Shown: positions 35,942-45,447 of the stretch, in pieces
Layout: every line of letters begins with the position of its first letter
How positions within the stretch are numbered: the stretch's first letter is position 1
Source of the DNA: Cyanobacteria bacterium REEB67
GTDB lineage: Bacteria > Cyanobacteriota > Vampirovibrionia > Obscuribacterales > Obscuribacteraceae
Direction: 5' to 3'
Assembly: GCA_018971775.1 (NCBI GenBank)
Contig: JAGXAB010000001.1
Coordinates: 124,001-188,000, forward strand
DNA: 64,000 bases
Translations under genes and position numbers: made by a program
The notes under the pieces: generated by a model
Told to the model about the DNA's origin: nothing
What the model saw: only the letters and a program-made list of their open reading frames with translations
Database searches by the model: none

Positions 35942-37845
35942 TTGTGCAAGAAGCGGCCAATTCCGCTGCCGAAGCTAATCTTCATCGTGACCTGCGCCCG
36001 AAAGTGGCGATGATGTGCGTGCTGATCGCGCTCTGCATGGGAGCGCTAATCGCTCGCCTTGTCTTTCTGCAGATCTTGCAATTTGACTATTACAAAAATC
36101 AGGCCATCGAAAACAGTACGCGGGTTACCTTTATGCGTGCCCCGCGCGGCAATATCTACGATCGCTACGGCAATTTGCTCGCCACCAATAAAGAATCTTT
36201 ATCGATGATCGTCATCCCGGCGCAGCTCGACGACGTCAAACAGCTGGCCAAAGACCTCTCTCCTGTCCTCGAAAGTCCTTATCCGAAGATTCTTGATCTA
36301 TTGATCAAAGCCAAGGCCTCCGGCTCGGTTTTGCCGGTGGTCATCGAGCGAGACGTGGACATGGCCATTGTCAGCCGTTTCTTGGAACACAAGCTCTTTT
36401 TGCCGGCAGTGGACATCATGCCCGACATCAGCCGCAGCTACCCCCACGCCGAGATTACCGCACATATGCTCGGCTATTGCGGCCAGATCACCCAGGCTCA
36501 ACTCGATCGCAGGCCCGACCGGCACATGGGTGATATCGTCGGCCAGGACGGCATCGAGCGTCTCTATGATAATCAGCTGCGTGGTGTCGATGGCGAACAG
36601 CGTGTCAGGGTAAATGCGATGGGGCTATCGCAGTCGCCAGAAACTTCAAAACCGGTGATCACCAAGCAAGCGACGGCGGGCAAACCTCTCGTCGTATCGA
36701 TTGACCTCGACCTGCAAAAAGTCGCTTACGACGCCCTGGGAGACCGCTCCGGAGCAATCGTCGCCTGCGACCCGCAAACGGGTGAGATTCTGGCCATGGT
36801 TTCACGGCCGAGTTTTGATCCAAATGTCTTCACGCGCAAGATCACTCCGGATGTCTGGAAGAAAATCAACGCTCCCAATCATCCACTCTTTAACCGAGCT
36901 CTATCCGGCTTCCCACCAGGTTCTATCTGGAAGCCTATCACCATGCTCGCCGCTCTGGAAAATCACGTCGTCAATCCGGACACCAAATTGCAAGTTTCCG
37001 GTGGTATCTCCCTTGGTGGCTTCTTCTTTGGTGACTGGACCCGCACCTCCGGTCTTTTCGATCTGGTCAAATGTTTGGCCTGGTCTCGAGATTCTGCTTT
37101 CTACCAGATGGCTCTGCATATGACCCCCGAGATGATCAAAGAATGGGGGCAAAAATTTGGAGCCAATCGCACTACCGGCGTCGAACTCCGTCATGAGAGC
37201 AAAGGTCTGGTCCCGGACTCGGCCTGGAAGCTGCTCAACTATCATGAAAAATGGTATCCGGGCAATACGTTGCACATGTCCATCGGTCAGACCTATGTCC
37301 AGGTCACACCCACCCAGGCTGCTCGAATATACGCTGGTCTGGGCATGAAGGGTCAGGTGCCCGGTCTGCATTTTGCCATGAAGATCGGCGACAGGCAGAT
37401 ACCGCCTCCCAAGCCTGAAAAAGTGAAGTATCATCCGGAATTTCTTAAAGTAGTTTTAGACGGTATGAAGGCCGTAGTGGCAAGCGGCACCGGCGGCGCT
37501 ACCAAATTGGGTAATGTCGAAGTGGCCGGTAAAACCGGATCGGCGGAAGCTCCGCCGGTTGGCAGTAAGACCCATGCCTGGTTTGCCTGCTATGCCCCGG
37601 CGGATAGGCCGCGCATCGCCATCGCCGTATTTGTCGAGCATGGTGGTCACGGTGGCAGTACGGCCGCTCCGATGGCCAAGCCGATTCTCGAAAAATTCTT
37701 CTCGATGTCTAAACCCGAGCTTGAAGCCGATGCCGAAAAGAAAGCGGCCGATGCCAAATCCGCGAAGAGCGTAAAGAGCGCTAAAGGCAGTAAAAGCGCC
37801 AGAAATGCGAGGAGCGCAAAGACAAAAACAAGCGCAGCTCACTAG
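35938..37845 (+). CDS. mrdA: Penicillin-binding protein 2 (elongasome transpeptidase)
   Basis: PBP2 cross-links lateral-wall peptidoglycan. One N-terminal membrane helix (MMCVLIALCMGALIARLVFL) is followed by the pedestal (RAPRGNIYDRYGNLLATN) and the transpeptidase with SxxK in PPGSIWKPIT, SRD at the SxN position (SxD is what I recall for PBP2), and KTGSAE. The C-terminus ends in a ~35-residue Lys/Ala/Ser tail that should be disordered and basic. ATG 35938 overlaps the mreD stop; an open frame runs to 35899 but lies inside mreD. Confidence 0.94.
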   Translation: MIVQEAANSAAEANLHRDLRPKVAMMCVLIALCMGALIARLVFLQILQFDYYKNQAIENSTRVTFMRAPRGNIYDRYGNLLATNKESLSMIVIPAQLDDVKQLAKDLSPVLESPYPKILDLLIKAKASGSVLPVVIERDVDMAIVSRFLEHKLFLPAVDIMPDISRSYPHAEITAHMLGYCGQITQAQLDRRPDRHMGDIVGQDGIERLYDNQLRGVDGEQRVRVNAMGLSQSPETSKPVITKQATAGKPLVVSIDLDLQKVAYDALGDRSGAIVACDPQTGEILAMVSRPSFDPNVFTRKITPDVWKKINAPNHPLFNRALSGFPPGSIWKPITMLAALENHVVNPDTKLQVSGGISLGGFFFGDWTRTSGLFDLVKCLAWSRDSAFYQMALHMTPEMIKEWGQKFGANRTTGVELRHESKGLVPDSAWKLLNYHEKWYPGNTLHMSIGQTYVQVTPTQAARIYAGLGMKGQVPGLHFAMKIGDRQIPPPKPEKVKYHPEFLKVVLDGMKAVVASGTGGATKLGNVEVAGKTGSAEAPPVGSKTHAWFACYAPADRPRIAIAVFVEHGGHGGSTAAPMAKPILEKFFSMSKPELEADAEKKAADAKSAKSVKSAKGSKSARNARSAKTKTSAAH

Positions 37846-37878
37846 CGCGATATGCACCATATATAGAGTCTGCTGTAG

Positions 37879-37907
37879 TGGACAGAAGCGTTAAAAGTAC
37901 TGATAAT
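37879..37907 (+). promoter_or_regulatory. Sigma-70-type promoter
   Basis: TGGACA (37879-37884), 17-base spacer, GATAAT (37902-37907), each five of six to consensus. It gives the coiled-coil gene at 37963 its own start point after the mre operon. Confidence 0.6.
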
Positions 37908-37962
37908 AAGAGCCTGGTATCAAGCTTTTAAAAGTTGTCGTATTTTTCCGGGAGAATTATAG

Positions 37963-38817
37963 ATGGAGAGTAGTCACTCTATAGAAACAGCACAGGCGGT
38001 TTCTTCTCCGGTTGAGGATACGTCGGCCCAGATCGATAGCTGTCAAATATTCGACGCTACCCCAGCCGATATCAACCCTTTCTTATCCGGTGCGCATGAC
38101 CTTGTCGATCCGCAAGGGGTGAATGCCGATTTGCTCAATAGTGCTGCTTCCGATTGTGGAGCTACTTCCGACTTTGCCGCCGAAACTTCGGCTGAAGCCT
38201 CGGCTCAGAGCGAAGCGATTGAGGCCAGTCCGGTCGAATCCGGCATCGGCGATTCAACCGCAAGTGTTTCCGCTGTTCACGGATCCATGGTTGGCGCTGA
38301 CGACCGCGTTTCCAAACGCGATCTTGTCTCGCTGCTCGAAGGTTTCGTACGCATCATAAAGACCGATGACGTTGCTCCCTCCTCTTCTCCGGTTACTACC
38401 GGTACCCGCATCGATCTGGCCAGCGGCGGCCTGGTTGTAAACGAAGCCCGCATCGACGATCGCACTGTTGAAATCGATCAATTGCGCGGCCTGGTAATCG
38501 AAGCTCAAGATACGATCATCAAATTGCTCACCGACCGGGTCGAGGATCGCTCACGCATCGCCACGCTGGAAGCGCAGCTCTCCTTGCTACCCGACTTGCA
38601 AGCACAAGCGGATCGCGCCATGTCGGTGGCCGTGCGCACCGAAGAATATCGAGGTGAACTGAATAAGATGAAGTTCGAGCTCGATCGTTTCCGCCTCTTC
38701 CGTGTCAGGGTGGAAGCGGAGAACAAAAAAGGCAGTGTCTTCAATCGCATTCAAAAGTGGCTCTTCAGCCGACCGAATGCCGCCGACGATACTTTGAAGC
38801 CGAGCCAGAGACTATAG
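37963..38817 (+). CDS. Unknown coiled-coil protein downstream of the mre operon
   Basis: A 284-residue soluble protein from ATG with GGGAGA upstream. The first ~110 residues are acidic and Ser/Ala-rich, likely disordered. Then a conserved-looking motif SKRDLVSLLEGFVRIIK, a short linker, and a long helical coiled-coil region (about 170-260: EIDQLRGLVIEAQDTIIKLL, RIATLEAQLSLLPDL, YRGELNKMKFELDRF). It ends in a basic stretch (VFNRIQKWLFSRP) that could touch a membrane. No family recognised. Its place next to mreBCD-mrdA suggests, but does not show, an envelope or division role. Confidence 0.6.
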   Translation: MESSHSIETAQAVSSPVEDTSAQIDSCQIFDATPADINPFLSGAHDLVDPQGVNADLLNSAASDCGATSDFAAETSAEASAQSEAIEASPVESGIGDSTASVSAVHGSMVGADDRVSKRDLVSLLEGFVRIIKTDDVAPSSSPVTTGTRIDLASGGLVVNEARIDDRTVEIDQLRGLVIEAQDTIIKLLTDRVEDRSRIATLEAQLSLLPDLQAQADRAMSVAVRTEEYRGELNKMKFELDRFRLFRVRVEAENKKGSVFNRIQKWLFSRPNAADDTLKPSQRL

Positions 38818-38864
38818 TCCGCACTCTCAGCCGTCGATCCAGTCGCTAATATCGAAAATTTGCT

Positions 38865-39755
38865 CTAGGGTCCGAAGATAGCGCAGTCTTTGAGTTTGGT
38901 TTTCAATCTGGCCGCCCCGATCTCGGTGGCGCTTGTATCGCGCAGTTCGAGATGGTGCAGTTTCTCGATGCTGACCAGCTCGTCGAGGCCGCGGTCGGTG
39001 ACCCTGGTGCCGTTCAAAAAGAGCACTTTGAGAGCCGGATGGCCTTTCAAATGAGCCAGGCCGCTGTCGGTGACGGCGGTATCGTTGACGTAGAGGGTTT
39101 CGAGCTGGGCCATATTTTTGATAAAGGCGAGGCCGGCGTCGGTTATGCTCGAATAAGAAAGGTCGAGCTCGATCAGGCTCTTCGAGGCTGAAAGTGCTTG
39201 CAGTCCCTCGTCGCTAATCTGGCGGGGCAGGTGCAGGTGAGTCAGATTGCCGAAGCCGGCCAGGGTGGTGAGAGCGGCGTTCGTGATGCCGGTGCTTTTC
39301 AGGGCCAGGTGTTTGATTGCTTTGAGGTTCTGGAAGGCTTTCAGGTCGTTGTCTGTCACCGAAGTACCGGTTAACCACAGGGTGGTCAGGTCTTCCAGGC
39401 CTTTACCGGCGGCAAATTCGGTCAGGACTTCGCCGGACAAGGGCAGGAAGTCCAGGCGGATTTCTACCAGCTTGCTGGTTTCGAAGAGCGCTTGCAGTAA
39501 AGGAGCGTTCAAGGTCGTCGTCGACAGGTCGGCCGAGGCCAGGCTGGCAATGGCGGCTTTATGCTCGCTCAAATGCTTGGCCAGGGTGGTGCTGGCGAAA
39601 GCGAGTCCGGCCAGATGATCCTCGGGAACCTTAAGATCGACCGTACCGGAGGCCTGACCGAGCCAGGAGCGGTTGTGGGGAAACTCGCGCCGACATACAT
39701 ATAGATTGCCGAGCGAGGGCTTGGCCGGGAAGTTGAGACTGAGATCCTGATTCAT
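38865..39755 (-). CDS. Leucine-rich repeat protein
   Basis: A 296-residue protein made mainly of LRR units of the LxxLxLxxTxITDxGLxxL type, at least seven in the C-terminal two thirds: LWLTGTSVTDNDLKAF, LALKSTGITNAALTTL, LDLSYSSITDAGLAFI, LYVNDTAVTDSGLAHL, LFLNGTRVTDRGLDEL. No signal peptide or membrane segment is seen. ATG 39755 is chosen over a TTG at 39827; neither has a good ribosome binding site. LRRs bind proteins; the partner is unknown. Confidence 0.8.
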   Translation of the reverse strand: MNQDLSLNFPAKPSLGNLYVCRREFPHNRSWLGQASGTVDLKVPEDHLAGLAFASTTLAKHLSEHKAAIASLASADLSTTTLNAPLLQALFETSKLVEIRLDFLPLSGEVLTEFAAGKGLEDLTTLWLTGTSVTDNDLKAFQNLKAIKHLALKSTGITNAALTTLAGFGNLTHLHLPRQISDEGLQALSASKSLIELDLSYSSITDAGLAFIKNMAQLETLYVNDTAVTDSGLAHLKGHPALKVLFLNGTRVTDRGLDELVSIEKLHHLELRDTSATEIGAARLKTKLKDCAIFGP

Positions 39756-39895
39756 AGATTGGTTAAATTCTGCGCCCGCTGTGGGAATAACCGGGGGGTG
39801 ACCATATTGTAAGCACTTGGCTTTCAACCTATAGTGAATTTATGTCCGATGATTGCGACTAGCAAATTATTGACCGCGCTCCCCCCGGGTATCAA

Positions 39896-41317
39896 ATGAC
39901 AAGATTTTCTGATAATGGCGATTATGTAGATCCTCGTTCCCTGGCTGCCCAGAGCGCTCAAAACGATGGCTTCTCGATAAACAGCACCTATGGCGGCAAT
40001 AATCAGCAAAGCCAATTTGCCGATTATATAATGCCCGTTTCGGCCAATGCTGCAAACAATCGTAGTTTGGACGGCGGCTATGTCGACCCTCGCTATATGA
40101 CAGGGGCGAATTATGATTCGGGTGCAGCCTATGTCGACCCTCGCTATACCTCAGCTACCAGGTACGACGGCAATTATGTCGATCCCCGCTATGCCGGCGC
40201 AATCTCGGTGCGTAACGATCAGATGGCTCTGAGTATGGCTCTGCCTTTTTCCACCGGCCTGCAAAACGGTGCCGCTTACGGTTGGCAGCAAAACCCGGGT
40301 GAAGGCTTCCGCGAAAGACGGTTCGAGCATATGCGCGAACAGCAGATCCAGGGAGAACTCTATTACGACGCTACGACGCCCCGCTACGGCGCCTATCAGG
40401 ACCCCCGTTATCAGGGCTATTCAGATTCACCGGGTTATGACCAGGGCTGGCAAAACCCACTTCCGATCTATCGTCCCATGCCTCAACCGATTTATCGCCA
40501 ACCCGTTTACGAGCCTAACTACGATTCCAGTTACGATCCGGCTTATTCCAGATATGACCGCGGCCAGACCGAGCGCGTTTACGTAGCTCCTCCGCCGCAG
40601 CGTTATATCGAACGCAGCGCTCCGCAACCTCAACGCGACGACGATTGCGACCGTGATCAGCGGCCAGTCCTGCGTAGCAGCGGCTCCAGTCCTGATTTGA
40701 CCGAGAGCAGCTTCGCAAATGGCAGCCAGTATCCCCTGGGCGATCGCTCTGATCTAAGCGAAAAGTGTGACAAAGCCGATACGCAAACCTTCCGCCAGGA
40801 CGGCAATAGCGGCAGCTGGAGCCCGTATGACCGGGCTGTCTACGATAATTTGAATCAACAGGCTCAGGCTCTGGTCGGCCATAACATCCAGGAATTCGAT
40901 CCCTCCGTGCCGATTCGACTTGGCTGCGCCCGTGCCGTTAGCCTGCTCGTCGAAAAAGGCTATGGCTTCCCGATCAAGGATCAAGCTATAGTCAATGTCG
41001 AAAAAGACCTGCGCAAGATGGGCTTCACCCAGGTTTCGATCAATGATATGAAGCCTGGAGACGTGATCTGCGGTTACCGCGAAGCCGGTGATTATCCGCA
41101 TGGTGCGGTCTATATGGGCAACGGCAAGATTTTCAACAATGACAGCGATGACGGTATCATGGAGATCCAATCGATCGCCAAATACAACAAAGCCGAATTC
41201 AAGCACTTTGTCATTTTGCGCCGACCGGCCACTGTGCCCGCCGTCGCCGCCGACAGCGCTCCGAGCAGCCGGGTCGGCCGCTCGGGAGCTAATCAAGACG
41301 GTCAGGTCGACGGCTAG
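39896..41317 (+). CDS. YVDPRY-repeat protein with C-terminal NlpC/P60-like domain
   Basis: A 473-residue protein in two parts. The first ~300 residues are low-complexity and rich in Tyr, Pro, Asp and Gln, with repeated YVDPRY motifs (GDYVDPR, GGYVDPRY, AAYVDPRY, GNYVDPRY) and later AYQDPRY. The last ~150 residues form a domain with IRLGCARAVS (Cys nucleophile), MKPGDVICGY, PHGAVYMGNGKIFNND (catalytic His and the strand typical of NlpC/P60) and HFVILRRP. No signal peptide is visible, so how it would reach the wall is unclear. It is a paralogue of the domain at 27870-28478. Confidence 0.75.
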   Translation: MTRFSDNGDYVDPRSLAAQSAQNDGFSINSTYGGNNQQSQFADYIMPVSANAANNRSLDGGYVDPRYMTGANYDSGAAYVDPRYTSATRYDGNYVDPRYAGAISVRNDQMALSMALPFSTGLQNGAAYGWQQNPGEGFRERRFEHMREQQIQGELYYDATTPRYGAYQDPRYQGYSDSPGYDQGWQNPLPIYRPMPQPIYRQPVYEPNYDSSYDPAYSRYDRGQTERVYVAPPPQRYIERSAPQPQRDDDCDRDQRPVLRSSGSSPDLTESSFANGSQYPLGDRSDLSEKCDKADTQTFRQDGNSGSWSPYDRAVYDNLNQQAQALVGHNIQEFDPSVPIRLGCARAVSLLVEKGYGFPIKDQAIVNVEKDLRKMGFTQVSINDMKPGDVICGYREAGDYPHGAVYMGNGKIFNNDSDDGIMEIQSIAKYNKAEFKHFVILRRPATVPAVAADSAPSSRVGRSGANQDGQVDG

Positions 41318-41339
41318 AGCGACGCTCAAATCCGACAGA

Positions 41340-42908
41340 CTATTTTTTTTTCGGCTCTGGCTTTTTTTCGGCGTCTGGATCTTCGATGCGCTTGAAGATA
41401 GGCCCGCTGTTGCGAATTTTTTGACCGACCGGCACCATGTCGAAATAACCGTCAGCGTGCTTATCGTTGTCGCCCGGTACGCCTATCTCGTCATCATTGC
41501 CTAACTGCCACCAGATGTCCGAAGCCAGCTTCGGCGCAAACGGATAGATATGGAAAGCGGCGCGACGCAGCATCTCGACCGATGTATAGAGCACTTCGTG
41601 GCCTTCCTTGTCCTTGCCCTCCTTGTAGAGGGCCCAGGGTTTCTCGTCGTTCATGTATTTATTGGTCTGATCGACAAGGGCGAAGATGGCATCAATTGCT
41701 TTGGCAAACTCTAGTTTGTGCATGTGATTATTGATTACCACTTGCAATGTATTCGCTTTTTCGCGTAAATCATGTTCGGGTTTGGCATCAGGGATGGTGC
41801 CGCCGGCATTTTTATCAATCAGCGTAAGTGTGCGGTTTAGCAGGTTGCCGAGGCTGTTTGCCAGGTCTGCGTTTACTTTGCGGCGGAAATCATTGATCGA
41901 AAAATCGCCGTCTTGTTCAAAAGTGGTACCACTCATCAGATAGTAGCGCACTGCGTCCGCGCCATACATTTCGACCAGGGAGTTTGGATCGATGACATTG
42001 CCCAGACTCTTGCTGATTTTCTGTCCTTCGACGGTGATGAAGCCATGGGCGAATATCTGCTTGGGCAGCTCGATGCCGGCCGCCATCAAAAAGGCGATCC
42101 AGTAGATGCTGTGAAATTTTGTGATGTCCTTGCCGATCAAATGCAAGTCGGCCGGCCAGTAGCGTTTGAATTGCTCGTCATCGAAGAGGTAGCCTACACC
42201 AGTGATGTAGTTGGTCAGAGCGTCCATCCAGACATAGATCACTTGGTCGTCGTCGTCGGGAATGGGGATGCCCCAGCTAAGCGATTTGCGCGAGCGCGAA
42301 ACACTGAAGTCTCCGAGCTCTTCATCGGCAACCTGGTTGAGGACTTCTTTGCGGCGACCGTCCGGCTGGACGACGGTGGGATTTTCCTCGAGCCATTTTT
42401 TGATCGCCGGTTTATATTTAGTCAGTTTGAAAAAATAGTTTTCTTCGGCGAGCTCACGCGGCGGCTTTTTGTGGGTGGCGCAATTGCCGTTTTCGAGATT
42501 GATCTCGCGGACGAAGTCTTCGCAGCCTTCGCAGTACAGGCCGATATAAGTGGATTTGTAGATGTCGCCCTGGGCTTTTAATTTGCTGAAGAGATGTTGC
42601 ACCACTTTTTCGTGGCGCTCTTCGGTGGTGCGGATGAAGTGATCGTAGGTGAGATTGAGATTTTTCCAGCTATGCTCAAATTTTGCCGCCATCTCGTCGC
42701 AAAACTGGATCGGTGTTTTTCCGGCTGCTTCAGCGGATTTTTCCACTTTGGAGCCATGCTCGTCGACACCGGTCAGGAAAAAGACGTCATTGCCAGCCGC
42801 CCGGTGGAAACGTGCCATAACATCGGCGGCAATCTTTTCGTAAGCATGGCCGATGTGCGGAGCGGCGTTGACATAGTCGATGGCCGTCGTGACATAAAAC
42901 TTTTTCAT
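41340..42908 (-). CDS. metG: Methionine-tRNA ligase
   Basis: MetRS, class I. It shows the HIGH motif PHIGHAYEKIAADV, the zinc knuckle CEGCEDF then CATHKK, WMDALTNYITG, the KMSKS-type loop KISKSLGN and the helical anticodon domain. The 522 residues lack the C-terminal EMAP/Trbp111-like extension that some MetRS have. ATG 42908 (MKKFYVTTAIDYVN) is chosen; the open frame to 43115 overlaps coaBC and is unrelated. It ends in a Lys/Pro-rich tail. Confidence 0.97.
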   Translation of the reverse strand: MKKFYVTTAIDYVNAAPHIGHAYEKIAADVMARFHRAAGNDVFFLTGVDEHGSKVEKSAEAAGKTPIQFCDEMAAKFEHSWKNLNLTYDHFIRTTEERHEKVVQHLFSKLKAQGDIYKSTYIGLYCEGCEDFVREINLENGNCATHKKPPRELAEENYFFKLTKYKPAIKKWLEENPTVVQPDGRRKEVLNQVADEELGDFSVSRSRKSLSWGIPIPDDDDQVIYVWMDALTNYITGVGYLFDDEQFKRYWPADLHLIGKDITKFHSIYWIAFLMAAGIELPKQIFAHGFITVEGQKISKSLGNVIDPNSLVEMYGADAVRYYLMSGTTFEQDGDFSINDFRRKVNADLANSLGNLLNRTLTLIDKNAGGTIPDAKPEHDLREKANTLQVVINNHMHKLEFAKAIDAIFALVDQTNKYMNDEKPWALYKEGKDKEGHEVLYTSVEMLRRAAFHIYPFAPKLASDIWWQLGNDDEIGVPGDNDKHADGYFDMVPVGQKIRNSGPIFKRIEDPDAEKKPEPKKK

Positions 42909-43023
42909 GGAAGAAGTTGTTTCCTTAATATATGCGTTTCTATCTTTTTCTCTAGAATATTGAGAGTGAAACCATAATAATACAGACAGTATTGCCATAA
43001 GCAGCAGAGGGGATTTTGCCGTT

Positions 43024-44286
43024 ATGAAAAAGTCGTCAAAGAAACGCGAATCAAGCTTTGATAGCTTTAATCCCCTTGAAAACAAGACCGTCATTCTCGG
43101 AGTGAGCGGTGGCATCGCCGCCTACAAGGCCTGCGACATAGCCTCGCTGCTGCGTCGCTCTGGGGCCAATGTGCACGCAGTGCTCACTCCCAATGCCAGA
43201 GAGTTCATCACCCCCCTGTCACTGACGACCATTACCCGCAATCCGGCCCATTGTGAGCAATACGGCCAGAGCTCAAACTGGCGGCCCGAACATATCGAGC
43301 TGGCTAAATCAGCCGATTTGATTTTGATCGCCCCGGCCACAGCCGATCTCATCGCTAAGCTGGCGACCGGAATCTGTGACGATTTGCTGACGACGATGGT
43401 GCTCGCCTCCCAGGCCAAGGTGATGATCGCGCCGGCGATGAATCCGGTCATGCTTCAACATCCGGCCACGCAATACAATCTTTCCGTTCTGGAAAACCGC
43501 TACCGCTATGACATCATCCCCTCCGAATACGGTGAAGTGGCCTGCGGAGACTGGGGTTCCGGCAAAATGGCCGCGGTCGAGACGATTATCACCGCCGTCG
43601 CCGCCCGCTTGCTTGCTCACAAAACGCTTGCCACCAAACGCCTGATCGTCACTGCCGGCGGTACCCGCGAGCCTATCGATCCGGTGCGCTTCATCGGCAA
43701 CCGTTCGTCCGGCAAGATGGGCATTGCCATGGCTGATGCCGCTTTTGCCCGTGGCGCCGAAGTGACGCTTGTTTCTACCGTTGAGGTAGAACGCGCCTAT
43801 CCGGTTGTCGTCGTCGAAACCGCCCAGGAGATGCAAGAAGCGGTGGAGAGCGAATTCGACCTCTGCGATGCCCTGGTTATGACCGCAGCCGTCGCCGATT
43901 TTCGCCCGATGGCCGTGGCTAATCACAAAATCAAAAAGACCGATTCCGATGACCTCGTGCTCGAGCTGACAAAAAACCCGGACATTATTGACCTGCTCGG
44001 TCGAGTCAAGCGCAAAGACCAGGTGATTATCGGCTTCGCCGCCGAATCTGAAGCCTTGCTCAGCAACGCCACGCAGAAGCTGAAGCGCAAAAATCTGGAT
44101 GTCATAGTCGGTAACGATATCTCCGTACCCGAAATCGGCTTCGGCTCTGATGACAACGCCGTTGTCATCCTCTCTGCCGAGGGCACTCGCGAGAATCTGC
44201 CGCGCATGCCCAAGCGCGCTATTGCCGAGCATCTTTGCGACGTGCTTTCGGAGCGTTTCCAGATGCTCGAAAAAGCACCGGTTTGA
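43024..44286 (+). CDS. coaBC: Bifunctional phosphopantothenoylcysteine decarboxylase/synthetase
   Basis: CoaBC (Dfp) makes 4'-phosphopantetheine for coenzyme A. The flavoprotein CoaC half has [19 protein letters not shown], the PAMNPVML motif and [10 protein letters not shown]. The CoaB half has [32 protein letters not shown] and the KxKK region [21 protein letters not shown] ~20-residue Lys/Ser-rich leader precedes the first strand. It is divergent from metG with a 115-bp gap. Confidence 0.97.
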   Translation: MKKSSKKRESSFDSFNPLENKTVILGVSGGIAAYKACDIASLLRRSGANVHAVLTPNAREFITPLSLTTITRNPAHCEQYGQSSNWRPEHIELAKSADLILIAPATADLIAKLATGICDDLLTTMVLASQAKVMIAPAMNPVMLQHPATQYNLSVLENRYRYDIIPSEYGEVACGDWGSGKMAAVETIITAVAARLLAHKTLATKRLIVTAGGTREPIDPVRFIGNRSSGKMGIAMADAAFARGAEVTLVSTVEVERAYPVVVVETAQEMQEAVESEFDLCDALVMTAAVADFRPMAVANHKIKKTDSDDLVLELTKNPDIIDLLGRVKRKDQVIIGFAAESEALLSNATQKLKRKNLDVIVGNDISVPEIGFGSDDNAVVILSAEGTRENLPRMPKRAIAEHLCDVLSERFQMLEKAPV

Positions 44287-44400
44287 TCGAGTAAAATCAT
44301 AGTGAAGGGTCGCTTCGCCCCTGGTGGGAACAAAAACGAGGCTGTCGCCCTTCTTAAACTATAGAGAAAGTGCTGAAAGTGCGCGTGTGCAAGCGCTTGG

Positions 44401-44409
44401 TGCTATACT
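44401..44409 (+). promoter_or_regulatory. Possible extended -10 promoter
   Basis: TGCTATACT fits an extended -10 (TGnTATACT) 32 bases before the YtxH gene start; no convincing -35 is present. Confidence 0.3.
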
Positions 44410-44441
44410 CCCGTATTTGGATGGTAGACCGGAGAAAAGTC

Positions 44442-44792
44442 ATGGCCAGAGGCAATAACTATCAGGACGCACAAGTGCAGGACAGTCGGAGTGGCTCCCA
44501 GTGGGGTTCCTGGTTGACAGGCCTGTTGATAGGCGCTGTCGGCGGAGCTGCCGTAGCCTATTTGACCGCGCCCAAGTCGGGCAGCGAGATGCGTGACACA
44601 TTACAGAGAAGCACCCAGGATGTGCCGGAGCGCTTGAGCGAAATCGTCGATGATTCCCTCGATCTCTACGCTTCTTTCCTCAACTACGCTCAGCTCTCAC
44701 TGGAAGAGCAGACGACCAGATTCAAGCGCGCTATCGCCGCCGGTAAACTGGCTGCCGCTAAAAAACGCGAAGAGATCGAGCTCGGCGTCTAG
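44442..44792 (+). CDS. YtxH-domain membrane protein
   Basis: A 116-residue protein with one Gly-rich membrane helix (WLTGLLIGAVGGAAVAYLTAPKSGSEMR) that ends in the APKSGxE(M/L)R motif of the YtxH family, followed by helical, amphipathic text. ATG 44442 is behind GGAG at 7 bases. It starts a run of three small membrane proteins (YtxH, DUF948, YtxH) and shares the APKSG motif with the protein at 45448. The family's role is poorly known; members are stress-linked in Firmicutes. Confidence 0.75.
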   Translation: MARGNNYQDAQVQDSRSGSQWGSWLTGLLIGAVGGAAVAYLTAPKSGSEMRDTLQRSTQDVPERLSEIVDDSLDLYASFLNYAQLSLEEQTTRFKRAIAAGKLAAAKKREEIELGV

Positions 44793-44882
44793 CCTGCTTT
44801 CGGGTTCTGTCCGTTGGTTTCCTGTATTTTTTGCGTGGGCCGTGTGGCCTGAGCGTTTGGCTTTAGAGGGAAAAGGAATATC

Positions 44883-45335
44883 GTGGACGCAGTAAGCACT
44901 ACTTCATTGACGGGCAGTCTCAACATCCTCGTGGCTGTGGCGCTCATTTTTCTGGCTGTTTCGCTTCTCGCGGTCAGCATTCCTCTTATGTCGATGGTCA
45001 AGCAGTCCGAGCGGACGCTTTCTTCGCTCGATAAGCTTCTCAGCACCGTGGATAAAGAACTCGGGCCAACCCTCAAGCAAGTCGATACCTTGCTCGGTTC
45101 GGTCGTCGAGCTTAAAAGCGCAGCTCAGAAGAGCATTACCGATGTCGGCTCTAAAGTCGGTGACGTCAAAGGCGGTCTGACCAAGGCCGCCGACGATGCC
45201 AAGCATCAGAGCAGCGTGCTCGGGGCCGGTTTCATGGCCGGTCTGAAGGCCTATCTCGAGGGTCGGCCGGCCCGCGACGAGGCCCGTGAAAAGTCCCGCG
45301 CGGAAAGAAAATCGCTTTCTGAAGTGGGCAAATAA
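44883..45335 (+). CDS. DUF948-like membrane protein
   Basis: A 150-residue protein from GTG (GGGAAAAGGA upstream). An N-terminal membrane helix (LNILVAVALIFLAVSLLAVSIPLM) is followed by a long amphipathic helix (LSSLDKLLSTVDKELGPTLKQVDTLL) as in DUF948 proteins, and a basic tail. It lies between two YtxH genes in the same direction, an association common in cyanobacteria and Firmicutes by my recollection. Confidence 0.65.
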   Translation: MDAVSTTSLTGSLNILVAVALIFLAVSLLAVSIPLMSMVKQSERTLSSLDKLLSTVDKELGPTLKQVDTLLGSVVELKSAAQKSITDVGSKVGDVKGGLTKAADDAKHQSSVLGAGFMAGLKAYLEGRPARDEAREKSRAERKSLSEVGK

Positions 45336-45447
45336 CAGCAAGTAAATAAAGCCACTAAATAAAAGTGACTAAATCAGAGTCGGCCCTTAAAACTGGGCAA
45401 ATAATAGTTAGAGCCATCTAACTTGTTGAGATTGAGAGGAACGGATC

